Source of the DNA: Candidatus Hydrogenedentota bacterium
Lineage (GTDB): Bacteria > Hydrogenedentota > Hydrogenedentia > Hydrogenedentales > SLHB01
Direction of reading: 5' to 3'
Length of the DNA: 64,000 nucleotides
NCBI GenBank assembly: GCA_020849535.1
Contig: JADLGB010000240.1
Coordinates: 1 to 64,000, forward strand
In this document: positions 53,022 through 61,574 of the stretch, one piece after another
Numbering within the stretch: the stretch's first letter is position 1
Layout: each line of letters opens with the position of its first letter
Program-made: the position numbers and the translations under genes
The notes under the pieces: model-generated
What the model saw: only the letters and a program-made list of their open reading frames with translations
Told to the model about the DNA's origin: nothing
Database searches by the model: none

Positions 53022-54539
53022 GTGAACCATCCCCGATTCACAGCCAGAACGATCTCGCTGCTGTTCCTCGCTTTACTCTGCGTGAGTGTGCCCCGCGTCG
53101 TCCACGCGGCGGAGTACCCAGCGGCCAGCACTTTCAACATCCTGGACTACGGCGCCGTGGAGGGCGGGTCGCAGCTTTGCACGGAGTCCATTCAGCGGGC
53201 TATCGACGCCTGTGTTGCGTCCGGACGCGGGCGTGTGCTCGTGCCTGCCGGTACGTTCCTCACGGGGACTATCATCCTGAGGTCGGGAGTGAACCTTTAT
53301 CTCGAAGAGGGGGCGGTCCTGCTGGGCAGCCCTTGGATGCGCGACTATCCACCCCTGGCCCCACGGTCAAGGGTACGCTACGAGAAGTTTCTGAAGACGA
53401 GCCTCGTTTTCGCTCAGGCTGCGGACGGCGTGTCCCTGACCGGCAAGGGCACGCTGAACGGTAACAGCCAAGGCGAAAACGATTTCATCGACGAGAGCCG
53501 CGCCGAGCGGCACCGGCCCTGTCTGCTCTGGTTTGACGAGTGCACGAACGTGCTGGTCCAGGGCGTGACCTTCACCTCGTCGGGGTTCTGGACCGAGACC
53601 TACACGAAGTGCCGCAACGTTCACGTCAATGGGGTCACCGTGAAGGACAGCACCTTCCCCAACAACGACGGCTGCAACATCATCGACTGCGAAAATGCCC
53701 TCGTCGAGAACTGCAATATCGACGCACTGGATGACGGGATCTGCCTCAAGGGCTATACGGCCGAAGGCTGCAAAAACGTCGTCATCCGAAACAATCGGGT
53801 CCGAAGCCTCTGCAACGGCATCAAGGCGGGAACCGATTCGTCGGGCGGATTCCAGAACATCCTGATTGAGAACAACGTCGTGTGGCAGACGGGTATCTCG
53901 GGAATCGCCCTCGAACTTGTGGACGGCGGGATCATGCGCAACGTCATCGTGCGCAATATCACCATGGATGTGGTCGAGACGCCCATCTTCATCAAATTGG
54001 GCGACCGCAACCGGCCCATCTTCACGGAAGAGGGGGAGGTGGTCCCCGAGACCGGCACGCTTCAAGACGTTTACATCAGCGGCATCCGCGCGACGGTCAA
54101 CGACGCGGAGAAGCACTCGGACGCGGAGCGCGCCGTGCACAATTACACGCCTTATGCGTCCAGCATCACCGGCATCCCCGGGCACTGCGTCGAGCGCGTC
54201 TATATCCAGGATGTTGATATCGACATCCTTGGCGGTTTTCCCGCGGGCACACCTGAGGACTCCCAACGGACGATTGAAGAGAACTCGACTAAATACCCTG
54301 AGAACCGGATGTTCGGCACTCTGCCGGCCTACGCCTTCTACATCAGGCATGCCCGGGATATCCACATGAGCGACGTCCGCATCGCGATCCGGCAGGAAGA
54401 CGCCCGGCCCGCCTTCGCCCTCGATGACGTCCACGACTCGACCTTCAAGAACGTTCGTAGCGAGAGCGTTACGCCGACAGAGCCATTCCGCGTCGAGCCG
54501 AACTGCACTCGGGTGGAAACCGAAGCGCCGCAACCCTAA
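53022..54539 (+). CDS. Secreted glycoside hydrolase family 28 (polygalacturonase-like) protein
   Basis: 505 residues with a signal peptide (TISLLFLALLCVSVPRVVHAAE). FNILDYGAVEGG and LPVAGTFLTG-type text (VPAGTFLTGTIILRSGVNLYLEEGAVLLGS) are the usual GH28 N-terminal signature. NNDGCNI and ALDDGICLK carry the three catalytic aspartates on a right-handed parallel beta-helix; CNGIKAGTDS replaces the GHG loop, as in many bacterial members. It probably cleaves a galacturonan or related glycan outside the cell. GTG start after GGAGGGGAAGC. Confidence 0.92.
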   Translation: MNHPRFTARTISLLFLALLCVSVPRVVHAAEYPAASTFNILDYGAVEGGSQLCTESIQRAIDACVASGRGRVLVPAGTFLTGTIILRSGVNLYLEEGAVLLGSPWMRDYPPLAPRSRVRYEKFLKTSLVFAQAADGVSLTGKGTLNGNSQGENDFIDESRAERHRPCLLWFDECTNVLVQGVTFTSSGFWTETYTKCRNVHVNGVTVKDSTFPNNDGCNIIDCENALVENCNIDALDDGICLKGYTAEGCKNVVIRNNRVRSLCNGIKAGTDSSGGFQNILIENNVVWQTGISGIALELVDGGIMRNVIVRNITMDVVETPIFIKLGDRNRPIFTEEGEVVPETGTLQDVYISGIRATVNDAEKHSDAERAVHNYTPYASSITGIPGHCVERVYIQDVDIDILGGFPAGTPEDSQRTIEENSTKYPENRMFGTLPAYAFYIRHARDIHMSDVRIAIRQEDARPAFALDDVHDSTFKNVRSESVTPTEPFRVEPNCTRVETEAPQP

Positions 54540-54662
54540 CGCCGTTTTCGGGCCCGTCAAGAAGGCGGGAACAAATCCCGCCCTACTCAATCCGCGCTGC
54601 CTCGTGCGGTCGTCCCTGCTGAAATCCGATGCGTGGCACGTGCGGGATGCCCCGACACGGCA

Positions 54663-54691
54663 TTGACTTCGCTTTCCGCGCTTGGTACCAT
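54663..54691 (+). promoter_or_regulatory. Riboflavin operon promoter
   Basis: TTGACT (54663-54668), a 17-bp spacer and TACCAT (54686-54691), about 20 bp before the riboswitch. Confidence 0.6.
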
Positions 54692-54716
54692 TACGGTTAG
54701 AGCAGTTTAGACGAGC

Positions 54717-54828
54717 ACCTTCGGGGCAGGGTGAGATTCCCGACCGGCGGTTATAGCCCGCGAGCGCGAATACGCGCAGGAACCGGTGAAATTCCGGTGC
54801 CGACGGTAAAGTCCGGATGGGAGAAGGT
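54717..54828 (+). promoter_or_regulatory. FMN riboswitch (RFN element)
   Basis: P1 is ACCTTC pairing with GAAGGT at the two ends. Inside are the hallmark blocks GGGCAGGGTGAGATTCCCGA, CCGGCGGTTATAGCCCGCGA, CCGGTGAAATTCCGGTGCCG and ACGGTAAAGTCCGGATGGGA. It controls the following rib genes by binding FMN. The downstream hairpin GTCCCGA/TCGGGAC (54901-54930) covers the only plausible ribosome site before ribD, so control may act on translation. Confidence 0.97.
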
Positions 54829-54936
54829 GTTACGCGCCCGCCATGAGGGGGAGGTGCATCCGTTTCCCGGAAGCGCCCCTTCATTCCGGCACGTAAGCAG
54901 GTCCCGAAGGTGAATTCCGTCTGTCGGGACTTAATA

Positions 54937-56073
54937 ATGCCGGAACAAACCGCCACAGTATACCAGCCGGACCCGAGCGACGAGACGCACATGCGCCGCG
55001 CCTTGGAGCTTGCCGCCAAGGGCAAGGGCCGAACCAGCCCGAATCCCGCCGTGGGCTGTGTCATAGTGCGCGATGGCCGTGTGATCGGCGAAGGCTACCA
55101 CGAACGCGCCGGCGAACCCCACGCGGAAATCAACGCCATCGAGGACGCGAGGGGGGATATCCAAGGCGCGACCCTCTACGTATCCCTCGAACCATGCTGC
55201 TTCCACGGCCGCACGCCGCCGTGCACCGATACCATCATTCGTCACAGGCCCAGACGCGTTGTGGTTGCGATGCACGACCCGAATCCGCGAGTCTGCGGAG
55301 AGGGGATCTTTGCGCTCCGCCAGGCGGGCATTCGTGTCGATGTCGGAGTTCTGGAAGAGGAAGCACGGCGTCTCAACGAGGCCTTCGTGAAGTTCATGAC
55401 CCGGGGTCTGCCCTTTGTCATCGCAAAGTGCGGAATGTCTCTCGATGGCAAGATCGCCACGCGCACCGGAGACTCCAGGTGGGTGACTGGCGAGGCTTCC
55501 CGCCGCTTGGTCCACGAGCTGCGCAACGAAGTCGACGCCATTTTGGTCGGCAGCCGCACTGTCATGATGGATGACCCGAGCCTCACCACCCGTCTCGACG
55601 AGCGCGATGTCAAAGATCCAATACGTGTCATTGTAGACGCTGACCAGTACCTTGATACGGACCGGCGCGTCTTTCAGCTCAAGAGTGGCGCGCCCACCTG
55701 GGTGGCGGTTCCTGATGATCGCTCGTTCGAGGGGGCTGACGAAGTTCTGCGCATCCCGAGTGGTAAGGGGGGGCTCGATCTGACACTACTCATGAAGGAA
55801 CTTTCCGCGCGGGATATCGTATCTGTCCTTATTGAAGGCGGCGGCTCGACATTGGCATCGGCCTTTGAGTCATCTATCATTGACAAGGTGATGTTCTTTG
55901 TCGCTCCCAAGATCATCGGTGGTCAGCATGCCATTACGGCAGTGGAGGGCGAGGGGGCTGCTAGAATGGCGGATGTTATACGCTTGGAGCGCATGACTGC
56001 CCGTCCAGTAGGTGAAGACATTCTGATAGAAGCTTATGTAATGCAAACTATTCCTGGCGAGAAGGGGGACTAG
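54937..56073 (+). CDS. ribD: Bifunctional riboflavin deaminase/reductase
   Basis: 378 residues. The deaminase domain has the zinc motif HAE with PCCFHGRTPPC (about 60-100). The reductase domain follows (IAKCGMSLDGKIATRTGDSRWVTG, VLIEGGGSTLASAF). It converts the first pyrimidine intermediate of riboflavin synthesis in two steps. The ATG at 54937 lies six bases after the hairpin; a GTG at 54910 has no ribosome site. Confidence 0.97.
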   Translation: MPEQTATVYQPDPSDETHMRRALELAAKGKGRTSPNPAVGCVIVRDGRVIGEGYHERAGEPHAEINAIEDARGDIQGATLYVSLEPCCFHGRTPPCTDTIIRHRPRRVVVAMHDPNPRVCGEGIFALRQAGIRVDVGVLEEEARRLNEAFVKFMTRGLPFVIAKCGMSLDGKIATRTGDSRWVTGEASRRLVHELRNEVDAILVGSRTVMMDDPSLTTRLDERDVKDPIRVIVDADQYLDTDRRVFQLKSGAPTWVAVPDDRSFEGADEVLRIPSGKGGLDLTLLMKELSARDIVSVLIEGGGSTLASAFESSIIDKVMFFVAPKIIGGQHAITAVEGEGAARMADVIRLERMTARPVGEDILIEAYVMQTIPGEKGD

Positions 56074-56080
56074 GCTTCCC

Positions 56081-56707
56081 ATGTTCACGGGAATCATAGA
56101 AGAGGTCGGCGCTGTCTCAAGGCGTTCAGGGTCGGACATGACCATCATGGCCAAGATCGTCCTGGAGGGTGTCCAGGAGGGCGACAGCATCGCTGTCAAC
56201 GGTGCGTGTCTCACCGTCGTGTCCTTTAGCCACGATTCCTTTGTTGTGCAGATGTCACCGGAGACCCTTGAGCGCACGACGTTGGGAAGCCTTCGCCCCG
56301 GAGACGCGGTCAACCTGGAACGCGCGTTGGCCTACGGTGGACGTATGGGCGGGCACTTTGTCCAGGGACACGTGGACGGAGTAGGGCGGGTCCACTCGGT
56401 TCAGAACCAGGGAGAGTTCTCCTTGTGGCGGTTCCAAGCGCCCGCTGAAGTTGCTCGCTACCTGGTCCCGAAGGGTTCGGTCGCGGTGGACGGTATCAGC
56501 CTTACGGTGGTCGAGCCAATGGGCGATACGTTCGGGGTAGCGGTGATTCCCGCCACCATTGAAAAGACGACGCTTTCCAGCAAGCGCGCGGGCGATCCGG
56601 TCAACATGGAAGCCGACATGCTCGGGAAGCATATTCTCCACTATATGAAGCAAATGACACGAGGCAGCCTGACGCTTGAGAAGTTGAAGAAGCACGGGTT
56701 TGCGTAG
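56081..56707 (+). CDS. ribE: Riboflavin synthase alpha chain
   Basis: 208 residues. MFTGIIEEVG opens the first of two lumazine-binding repeats; GHFVQGHVDGVGRV and DGISLTVVE are family motifs in the two halves. It makes riboflavin from two lumazine molecules. It starts seven bases after ribD. Confidence 0.97.
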   Translation: MFTGIIEEVGAVSRRSGSDMTIMAKIVLEGVQEGDSIAVNGACLTVVSFSHDSFVVQMSPETLERTTLGSLRPGDAVNLERALAYGGRMGGHFVQGHVDGVGRVHSVQNQGEFSLWRFQAPAEVARYLVPKGSVAVDGISLTVVEPMGDTFGVAVIPATIEKTTLSSKRAGDPVNMEADMLGKHILHYMKQMTRGSLTLEKLKKHGFA

Positions 56708-56734
56708 GCCTCCGGTGTCTGAGGAACGAAAGAC

Positions 56735-57928
56735 ATGTTTGCGCCAGTAGAAGAAGTATTTGAAGAACTGCGAGCCGGCAGGACGATCATCCTGGTGGAT
56801 GACGAGGACCGGGAGAACGAGGGTGACCTGGTCTGTGCCGCCGAGAAGGCCACGCCGGAGCTTATCAATTTCATGGTGACCCACGGCCGGGGACTCGTCT
56901 GCCTGGTGATGTCGAAAGACCGCATGGACCATCTCAACCTGCAACCGGTAGCCAAAGAGAACCGGTCCCGTTTTGGGACCGCCTTCTACACCCCAATCGA
57001 AGCCGCCGAAGGCGTCTCGACCGGCGTGAGCGCGGCCGACCGCGCGCGGACCATCCAAGTGGCCGTGGACCCCACGTCTACCGCGAAGGACCTCGTGCAG
57101 CCGGGTCACGTCCACACCTTGTGCGCGCGTGAGGGCGGGGTGCTGGTGCGCGCCGGTCAGACGGAAGGCTCGCTGGATCTGGCGCGCCTCGCGGGGATGA
57201 ATCCGTCCGCCGTGTTGTGTGAGGTCATGAGTGCGGATGGCACGATGGCGCGTCTGCCTGAACTTACCCGCTTCGCTGAAAGGCACAATCTTAAGATTTG
57301 CAGTGTAGCGAGCATTATCGAGTACCGGCGGCGTCATGAGAAACTGGTCGAGCGCGTGGCGGAAACGACTCTGCCGACCGAATATGGCGAGTTCCGCCTT
57401 TACGCCTACGAAACCGAGATCGACGAGTATCACCACCTGGCCCTCGTGTACGGTGATTTCACTTCCGACGAGAATGTGCTCGTGAGGGTCCATTCCGAGT
57501 GTCTGACTGGTGATGTGTTTGGATCCAAGCGGTGCGACTGTGGCGAACAGCTCAAAGCGTCGTTGCGGATGATCGCCAAGGAAGGGAAAGGGATCCTGCT
57601 GTACATGCGCCAGGAAGGGCGCGGCATCGGGCTGGTCAACAAGATCAAGGCATACGAACTGCAGGACCGCGGACTCGACACGGTCGAGGCGAATGAGCAT
57701 TTGGGCTTTCTGCCTGACCCGCGGGAATACGGTATCGGCGCGCAGATCCTGAATGATCTCGGTGTGAAGCGCATGCGGCTCGTCACGAACAATCCCAGCA
57801 AGCGGGTGGGTCTTGAGGCGCATGGATTGATCGTGACCGACCGCGTACCCCTGATCATCAAGCCCAATGCGCGCAACGAACGCTACATCCGCACGAAGAA
57901 GGAAAAAATGGGCCACCTGCTGGCGTGA
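56735..57928 (+). CDS. ribBA: DHBP synthase / GTP cyclohydrolase II fusion
   Basis: 397 residues. The DHBP synthase half has DDEDRENEGDLV and GHVHTLCAREGGVLVRAGQT; the cyclohydrolase II half has SECLTGDVFGSKRCDCGEQL (zinc cysteines) and RQEGRGIGLVNKI. It supplies both precursors of riboflavin. All catalytic motifs look intact. Confidence 0.97.
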   Translation: MFAPVEEVFEELRAGRTIILVDDEDRENEGDLVCAAEKATPELINFMVTHGRGLVCLVMSKDRMDHLNLQPVAKENRSRFGTAFYTPIEAAEGVSTGVSAADRARTIQVAVDPTSTAKDLVQPGHVHTLCAREGGVLVRAGQTEGSLDLARLAGMNPSAVLCEVMSADGTMARLPELTRFAERHNLKICSVASIIEYRRRHEKLVERVAETTLPTEYGEFRLYAYETEIDEYHHLALVYGDFTSDENVLVRVHSECLTGDVFGSKRCDCGEQLKASLRMIAKEGKGILLYMRQEGRGIGLVNKIKAYELQDRGLDTVEANEHLGFLPDPREYGIGAQILNDLGVKRMRLVTNNPSKRVGLEAHGLIVTDRVPLIIKPNARNERYIRTKKEKMGHLLA

Positions 57929-57967
57929 CGCCGGGGGACAGGCGGCCGATGGAAGGAGATAGGTTCC

Positions 57968-58432
57968 ATGCCCAAGGTTATTGAAGGGAAGTTGGTATCG
58001 AAGGGGAAGAAGTACGGGATCATCGTGTCTCGCTTCAACGAGTTCATCTCATCGAAGTTGCTGGGCGGCGCGATTGACGCGCTCACCCGGCATGGCGTCG
58101 ACGAGAAGGAAATCACGGTGGTGTGGACACCGGGCTCGTACGAGATTCCGGTCATTGCGAAAAAGATGGCCCAGTCCGGGAAGTACGACGCGCTTATTGC
58201 GCTCGGCGCGGTGATTCGCGGCAGCACGTCGCATTTCGACTACGTCGCGGGCGAGGCCGCGAAGGGTGTGGCCCACGCCGCATACGACGCCGGCATTCCG
58301 GTGATCTTCGGCGTGCTCACCACGGATACCATCGAGCAGGCCGTGGAACGCGCCGGCACTAAGGCAGGCAACAAGGGCTTTGATGCTGCCATGGCCGCCA
58401 TCGAGATGGCCAACCTCCTGGAGCAGTTGTGA
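57968..58432 (+). CDS. ribH: 6,7-dimethyl-8-ribityllumazine synthase
   Basis: 154 residues. Motifs [55 protein letters not shown] and [24 protein letters not shown] are all present. Such proteins assemble into pentamers or capsids and make lumazine. GGAGATAGG lies just upstream of the ATG. Confidence 0.97.
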   Translation: MPKVIEGKLVSKGKKYGIIVSRFNEFISSKLLGGAIDALTRHGVDEKEITVVWTPGSYEIPVIAKKMAQSGKYDALIALGAVIRGSTSHFDYVAGEAAKGVAHAAYDAGIPVIFGVLTTDTIEQAVERAGTKAGNKGFDAAMAAIEMANLLEQL

Positions 58433-58848
58433 GTGTAGTCAGTCCAAAAATGCGGCGCAGCGCCCGCGAACGCGCTGTGCAGTTCCTCTTCGGTCTCGAT
58501 TTCACCGAGTACAATTGGCACGACGCGATCGAGGACTTCTGGCACGTCAACCAGTCGCGGCCGGGGGTCAAGGACTATGCGGAGACCCTGATTGGTGGCG
58601 TGATCGAACACCGCCCGAAACTCGATGAGCTGATCGCCGCCAACCTCGACAAGTGGACCCCGGACCGGGTCGGCCGGGTAGAGCGGAATGTGATGCGGGT
58701 CGCGCTCTTCGAGATCCTGTACCGTCCGGATGTGCCGAGAGCGGTCGCCATCAATGAGGCCATCGAAGTCGCCAAACGCTACGGCGCGGACGATTCGGCG
58801 CGTTTCATCAACGGCGTGCTCGATCGCATCAAGGAACAGAACGAGTAG
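58429..58848 (+). CDS. nusB: Transcription antitermination factor NusB
   Basis: 139 residues, all-helical. [17 protein letters not shown] opens it, and the C-terminal [47 protein letters not shown] is the NusB signature. It binds boxA RNA with NusE. The GTG start overlaps the ribH stop (GTGA); the rib-nusB order is common in bacteria. Confidence 0.96.
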   Translation: MSVVSPKMRRSARERAVQFLFGLDFTEYNWHDAIEDFWHVNQSRPGVKDYAETLIGGVIEHRPKLDELIAANLDKWTPDRVGRVERNVMRVALFEILYRPDVPRAVAINEAIEVAKRYGADDSARFINGVLDRIKEQNE

Positions 58849-58911
58849 CGAAGAAAGGGAAGATGTGTCCGCAGATTCGCGCAGATGCTAGAGAATCAAT
58901 ACGTGAATTCA

Positions 58912-59060
58912 AGACACAGGCGAGGGCGCCTATGCCACACTTCTACCTCCTATGAGATATTCATTCCAGCATTTGAGATCCTTGGGGCAGGTCTGGGGTG
59001 GAAGAAAGAGATTCGCAGGCCGGGCAAGCGCTTGTGGTAACAGGCGCCCTCGCCTGTCTC
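58912..59060. repeat. REPIN-like element, family A, copy 2
   Basis: The same ends as copy 1: CACAGGCGAGGGCGCCTATG at 58915-58934 (one change) and ACAGGCGCCCTCGCCTGTCT from 59040. The interior aligns with copy 1 when reversed (CGCTTGCC and TTCTTCC words shared). It lies just before the PHP gene start. Confidence 0.88.
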
Positions 59061-59076
59061 TAGATTGAAACATCCC

Positions 59077-59913
59077 ATGCCCTCTGAACGCTACGCAGAC
59101 CTCCATCTGCATACACACTACTCCGACGGTTCGGACTCGCCGTCGCGGGTGGTGGAGCGCGCCGTCGCCGCAGGCTTCAGCGCCATCGCCATCACCGACC
59201 ATGACACCCTTGACGGCGTCAGTGAAGGGGAGGACGCTGCCCGCGGGGCGGGACTCGGTTTTGTGCGGGCCGTGGAAATCAGCGCGGGCTACGGCAAGAA
59301 TGAGGTCCACATCCTGGGCTATGGCGTTCGGCTTGATAATCCTGAACTCTCCACCACGTTGCTCCATCTCCGCGAGAGCCGCGAAACACGTGCGCGCAAG
59401 ACCCTGGATAAGCTTAACGCGCTCGGGATGCCGCTCGACTTCGGCTCCGTGGCCGCGCAGGCCGGACCCGGTGCGGCTATCGGACGCATGCACATTGCCC
59501 GCGAGCTTAACGCCCAAGGCCACGTGAAATCCGTGCAGGACGCGTTCAACCGCTTTATCGGCGCGGGCAAGCGCGCCTATGTGCCCAAGACCCGGCTCAC
59601 GTGCGACCACGCTATCGAACTTGTCCATGGCGCGGGCGGCCTCGCTTTTCTCGCACACCCCGGTATCGGCACGACGCATGCCATCTTGAACCGTCTGCTG
59701 GCGCATCCATTTGACGGCATCGAGGCGTATCACAGCAAACACACTGCCGGACAAACCGACGCGTATTTGCAGGTGGCGGCAGAACGCGGCCTCCTCGTCA
59801 CCGGTGGGTCCGATTGCCACGGTACGGCAAAGACCACCGCCGAGATGGGGAAGGTGAAGCTGCCTTGGGCGCGTTTCGAGCGATTGATTGAGCGTCTCGG
59901 GTGTCAGGCTTGA
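59077..59913 (+). CDS. PHP-domain phosphoesterase (YciV/RNase AM-like)
   Basis: 278 residues. YADLHLHTHYSDGSDSPSRVV and ITDHDTLDGV are PHP motifs I and II; LAHPG and TGGSDCHG are III and IV. The length and motif order match the family of 3',5'-nucleotide bisphosphate and 5'-3' RNA phosphatases. The ATG at 59077 is preferred to a TTG at 59065, which lies at the edge of the repeat. Confidence 0.93.
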   Translation: MPSERYADLHLHTHYSDGSDSPSRVVERAVAAGFSAIAITDHDTLDGVSEGEDAARGAGLGFVRAVEISAGYGKNEVHILGYGVRLDNPELSTTLLHLRESRETRARKTLDKLNALGMPLDFGSVAAQAGPGAAIGRMHIARELNAQGHVKSVQDAFNRFIGAGKRAYVPKTRLTCDHAIELVHGAGGLAFLAHPGIGTTHAILNRLLAHPFDGIEAYHSKHTAGQTDAYLQVAAERGLLVTGGSDCHGTAKTTAEMGKVKLPWARFERLIERLGCQA

Positions 59914-60099
59914 GAAGTATGAAGACGCGAAGATTCACACGAAAGGCACGAAACACACGAAACGAATTGGGGGTAATGTCGAAGAAAGGGAGGCGCGCTT
60001 CTCTTGATATCAGCCTTCGAACACACCCATCATATGCTTGGCTGCGAAGCCATTTCGCGCGTGTGTGTAGCAGCCTGAAGCAGAATCGGGAGAGGGCAT

Positions 60100-60258
60100 A
60101 TGTCCTGGTGGTGGTTGGGGCGAAAGCGGCCCGGCGCGGGCAGACCTCTATACCTCGTCGACGTGAGTCTCATGGGATGCTTGCTCCTCATTCTCATGCT
60201 TTTGATTCTTGTGACCACCGCATTCATTGCTGTGCGGGGATTGCCTGCGCCGCCCTGA
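60100..60258 (+). CDS. Small single-pass membrane protein, 52 residues
   Basis: The ATG follows an excellent GGGAGAGG site. MSWWWLGRKRPGAGRPLYLV precedes one helix of about 24 residues (GCLLLILMLLILVTTAFIAV), with basic residues on the cytoplasmic side and a short tail RGLPAPP. No known family. Its signals and hydrophobic pattern suggest a real small gene. Confidence 0.6.
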   Translation: MSWWWLGRKRPGAGRPLYLVDVSLMGCLLLILMLLILVTTAFIAVRGLPAPP

Positions 60259-60368
60259 CCACACATTGAGCATGGGGGAGCTATCCGAATGAAGCGGCGT
60301 TGCATCATCCCATTACGGTGCTCCATCGGGAGGAGGTCTGCCTTTGCTCCTGAGAGAGGGAGCAGGCA

Positions 60369-61574
60369 TTGACTTCAGTGCTCCGCAACTTTCTCCGCCT
60401 CGTTCTCCTGTGCGCTGCAGTTGTCCTTCCTCTTCTTTTCGGGTGTCGCACACACCTTGGCACCGAATCCGCGCACGAAGTCCTAGTCGGTGCTCTCGAA
60501 GAATGGGACGCGGCGCAAGAACCCGTCCCTCCGGATACCGCGCAGCGGCGGCACTTCCGCGTGCGCTCGGAGTTGCTGAGCCAGTTCTGGAGGCGGGACA
60601 TGTACCTTGAGGCGGTGGTGCTCCTGCCTCCCAATCACAATCCGTCTGAACAGTTCCCCGTGTGCTACTTCATCCATGGATTCGAGAACTGGCGCCTTTG
60701 GGCGTTTCGCTTTAGCGAGGACCTTGTAGCCAAGTTGAACGATCCTGACGCCAATTACCCGCAGATGATCTATGTGTATCCGAATGCGCAGTTCGGACTT
60801 GGGCATCACGCGTTCGCGGACTCCGCGAACAATGGGCCGTGGGGCGAAGCGTTTGTGAAGGAACTGCTGCCGGCCATTGAGCAGAGGTATGGGGGAGTGC
60901 GTGATGCCTCAGGGCGCTTCCTCGCCGGCCATTCCTCCGGCGGGTGGTCGGCGTTATGGCTTCAGATCGTCTATCCCAACACGTTCGGCGGCGCGTGGGC
61001 GGGTGCTCCGGACCCGGTTGACTTCCGCTCGTTCGCGGGCGTGAACATTTATGCCTATGACAACGCGTTCACAGATCCTTATGGCAACGAGGTCATGCTC
61101 ATGCGTGAAGGGGCCGCGTGGGTGACCTCGTTTCGCGACTACGTGAGCGACGAAGCAAGAAAAGGCCGGTTCGCCGGTCAAATGGCGAGTTTCGACAATG
61201 TGTTCAGTCCTCGTGGGCCGGATGGTTTTCCCATGCGCCTCTATGACTGGGCGAGTGGCGCGATCCATCGCGAGGTTGCGAAGGCGTGGAAGAAGTACGA
61301 CATCTCGTTGCTGATGCGGACGCACTGGAAAGACCTGGCGCCGAAGCTGCGCGGAAAGCTGCACATCTTCGCAGGTACGCAGGACAACTTCCGGCTTAAT
61401 GAAGCTGTGGAGCTACTGATAGCCGAGCCCGTGTTTCAGGATGGCGACTTGGACATCGTGTTGGTCGAAGGCGCGAATCACCGCATCTTCACGCCCCACC
61501 CGGAGCTGTGGCCCGATGGATTGCTCGAGCGCATGCATCGCGAGATGGCGGAGTCTCTGCTTACAGTGCGCTGA
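60369..61574 (+). CDS. Alpha/beta-hydrolase esterase lipoprotein
   Basis: 401 residues with signal peptide and lipobox (LPLLFGC). GHSSGGW is the nucleophile elbow; the Asp in AGTQDNF and the His in EGANHRIF complete the triad. It resembles the D-/S-formylglutathione hydrolase-like and feruloyl-esterase branch. The start is TTG, within a hairpin whose arm holds the ribosome site. It may remove ester groups from plant-type glycans. Its stop overlaps the convergent aroA by 14 bp. Confidence 0.88.
   Translation: MTSVLRNFLRLVLLCAAVVLPLLFGCRTHLGTESAHEVLVGALEEWDAAQEPVPPDTAQRRHFRVRSELLSQFWRRDMYLEAVVLLPPNHNPSEQFPVCYFIHGFENWRLWAFRFSEDLVAKLNDPDANYPQMIYVYPNAQFGLGHHAFADSANNGPWGEAFVKELLPAIEQRYGGVRDASGRFLAGHSSGGWSALWLQIVYPNTFGGAWAGAPDPVDFRSFAGVNIYAYDNAFTDPYGNEVMLMREGAAWVTSFRDYVSDEARKGRFAGQMASFDNVFSPRGPDGFPMRLYDWASGAIHREVAKAWKKYDISLLMRTHWKDLAPKLRGKLHIFAGTQDNFRLNEAVELLIAEPVFQDGDLDIVLVEGANHRIFTPHPELWPDGLLERMHREMAESLLTVR

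Noticed and set aside
53367-55064. 565-codon minus-strand frame over the GH28 gene and riboswitch
   Set aside because: It runs through the riboswitch and the ribD start and has no domain-like text.
56255-57916. 553-codon minus-strand frame over ribE and ribBA
   Set aside because: Antisense to two certain riboflavin genes.
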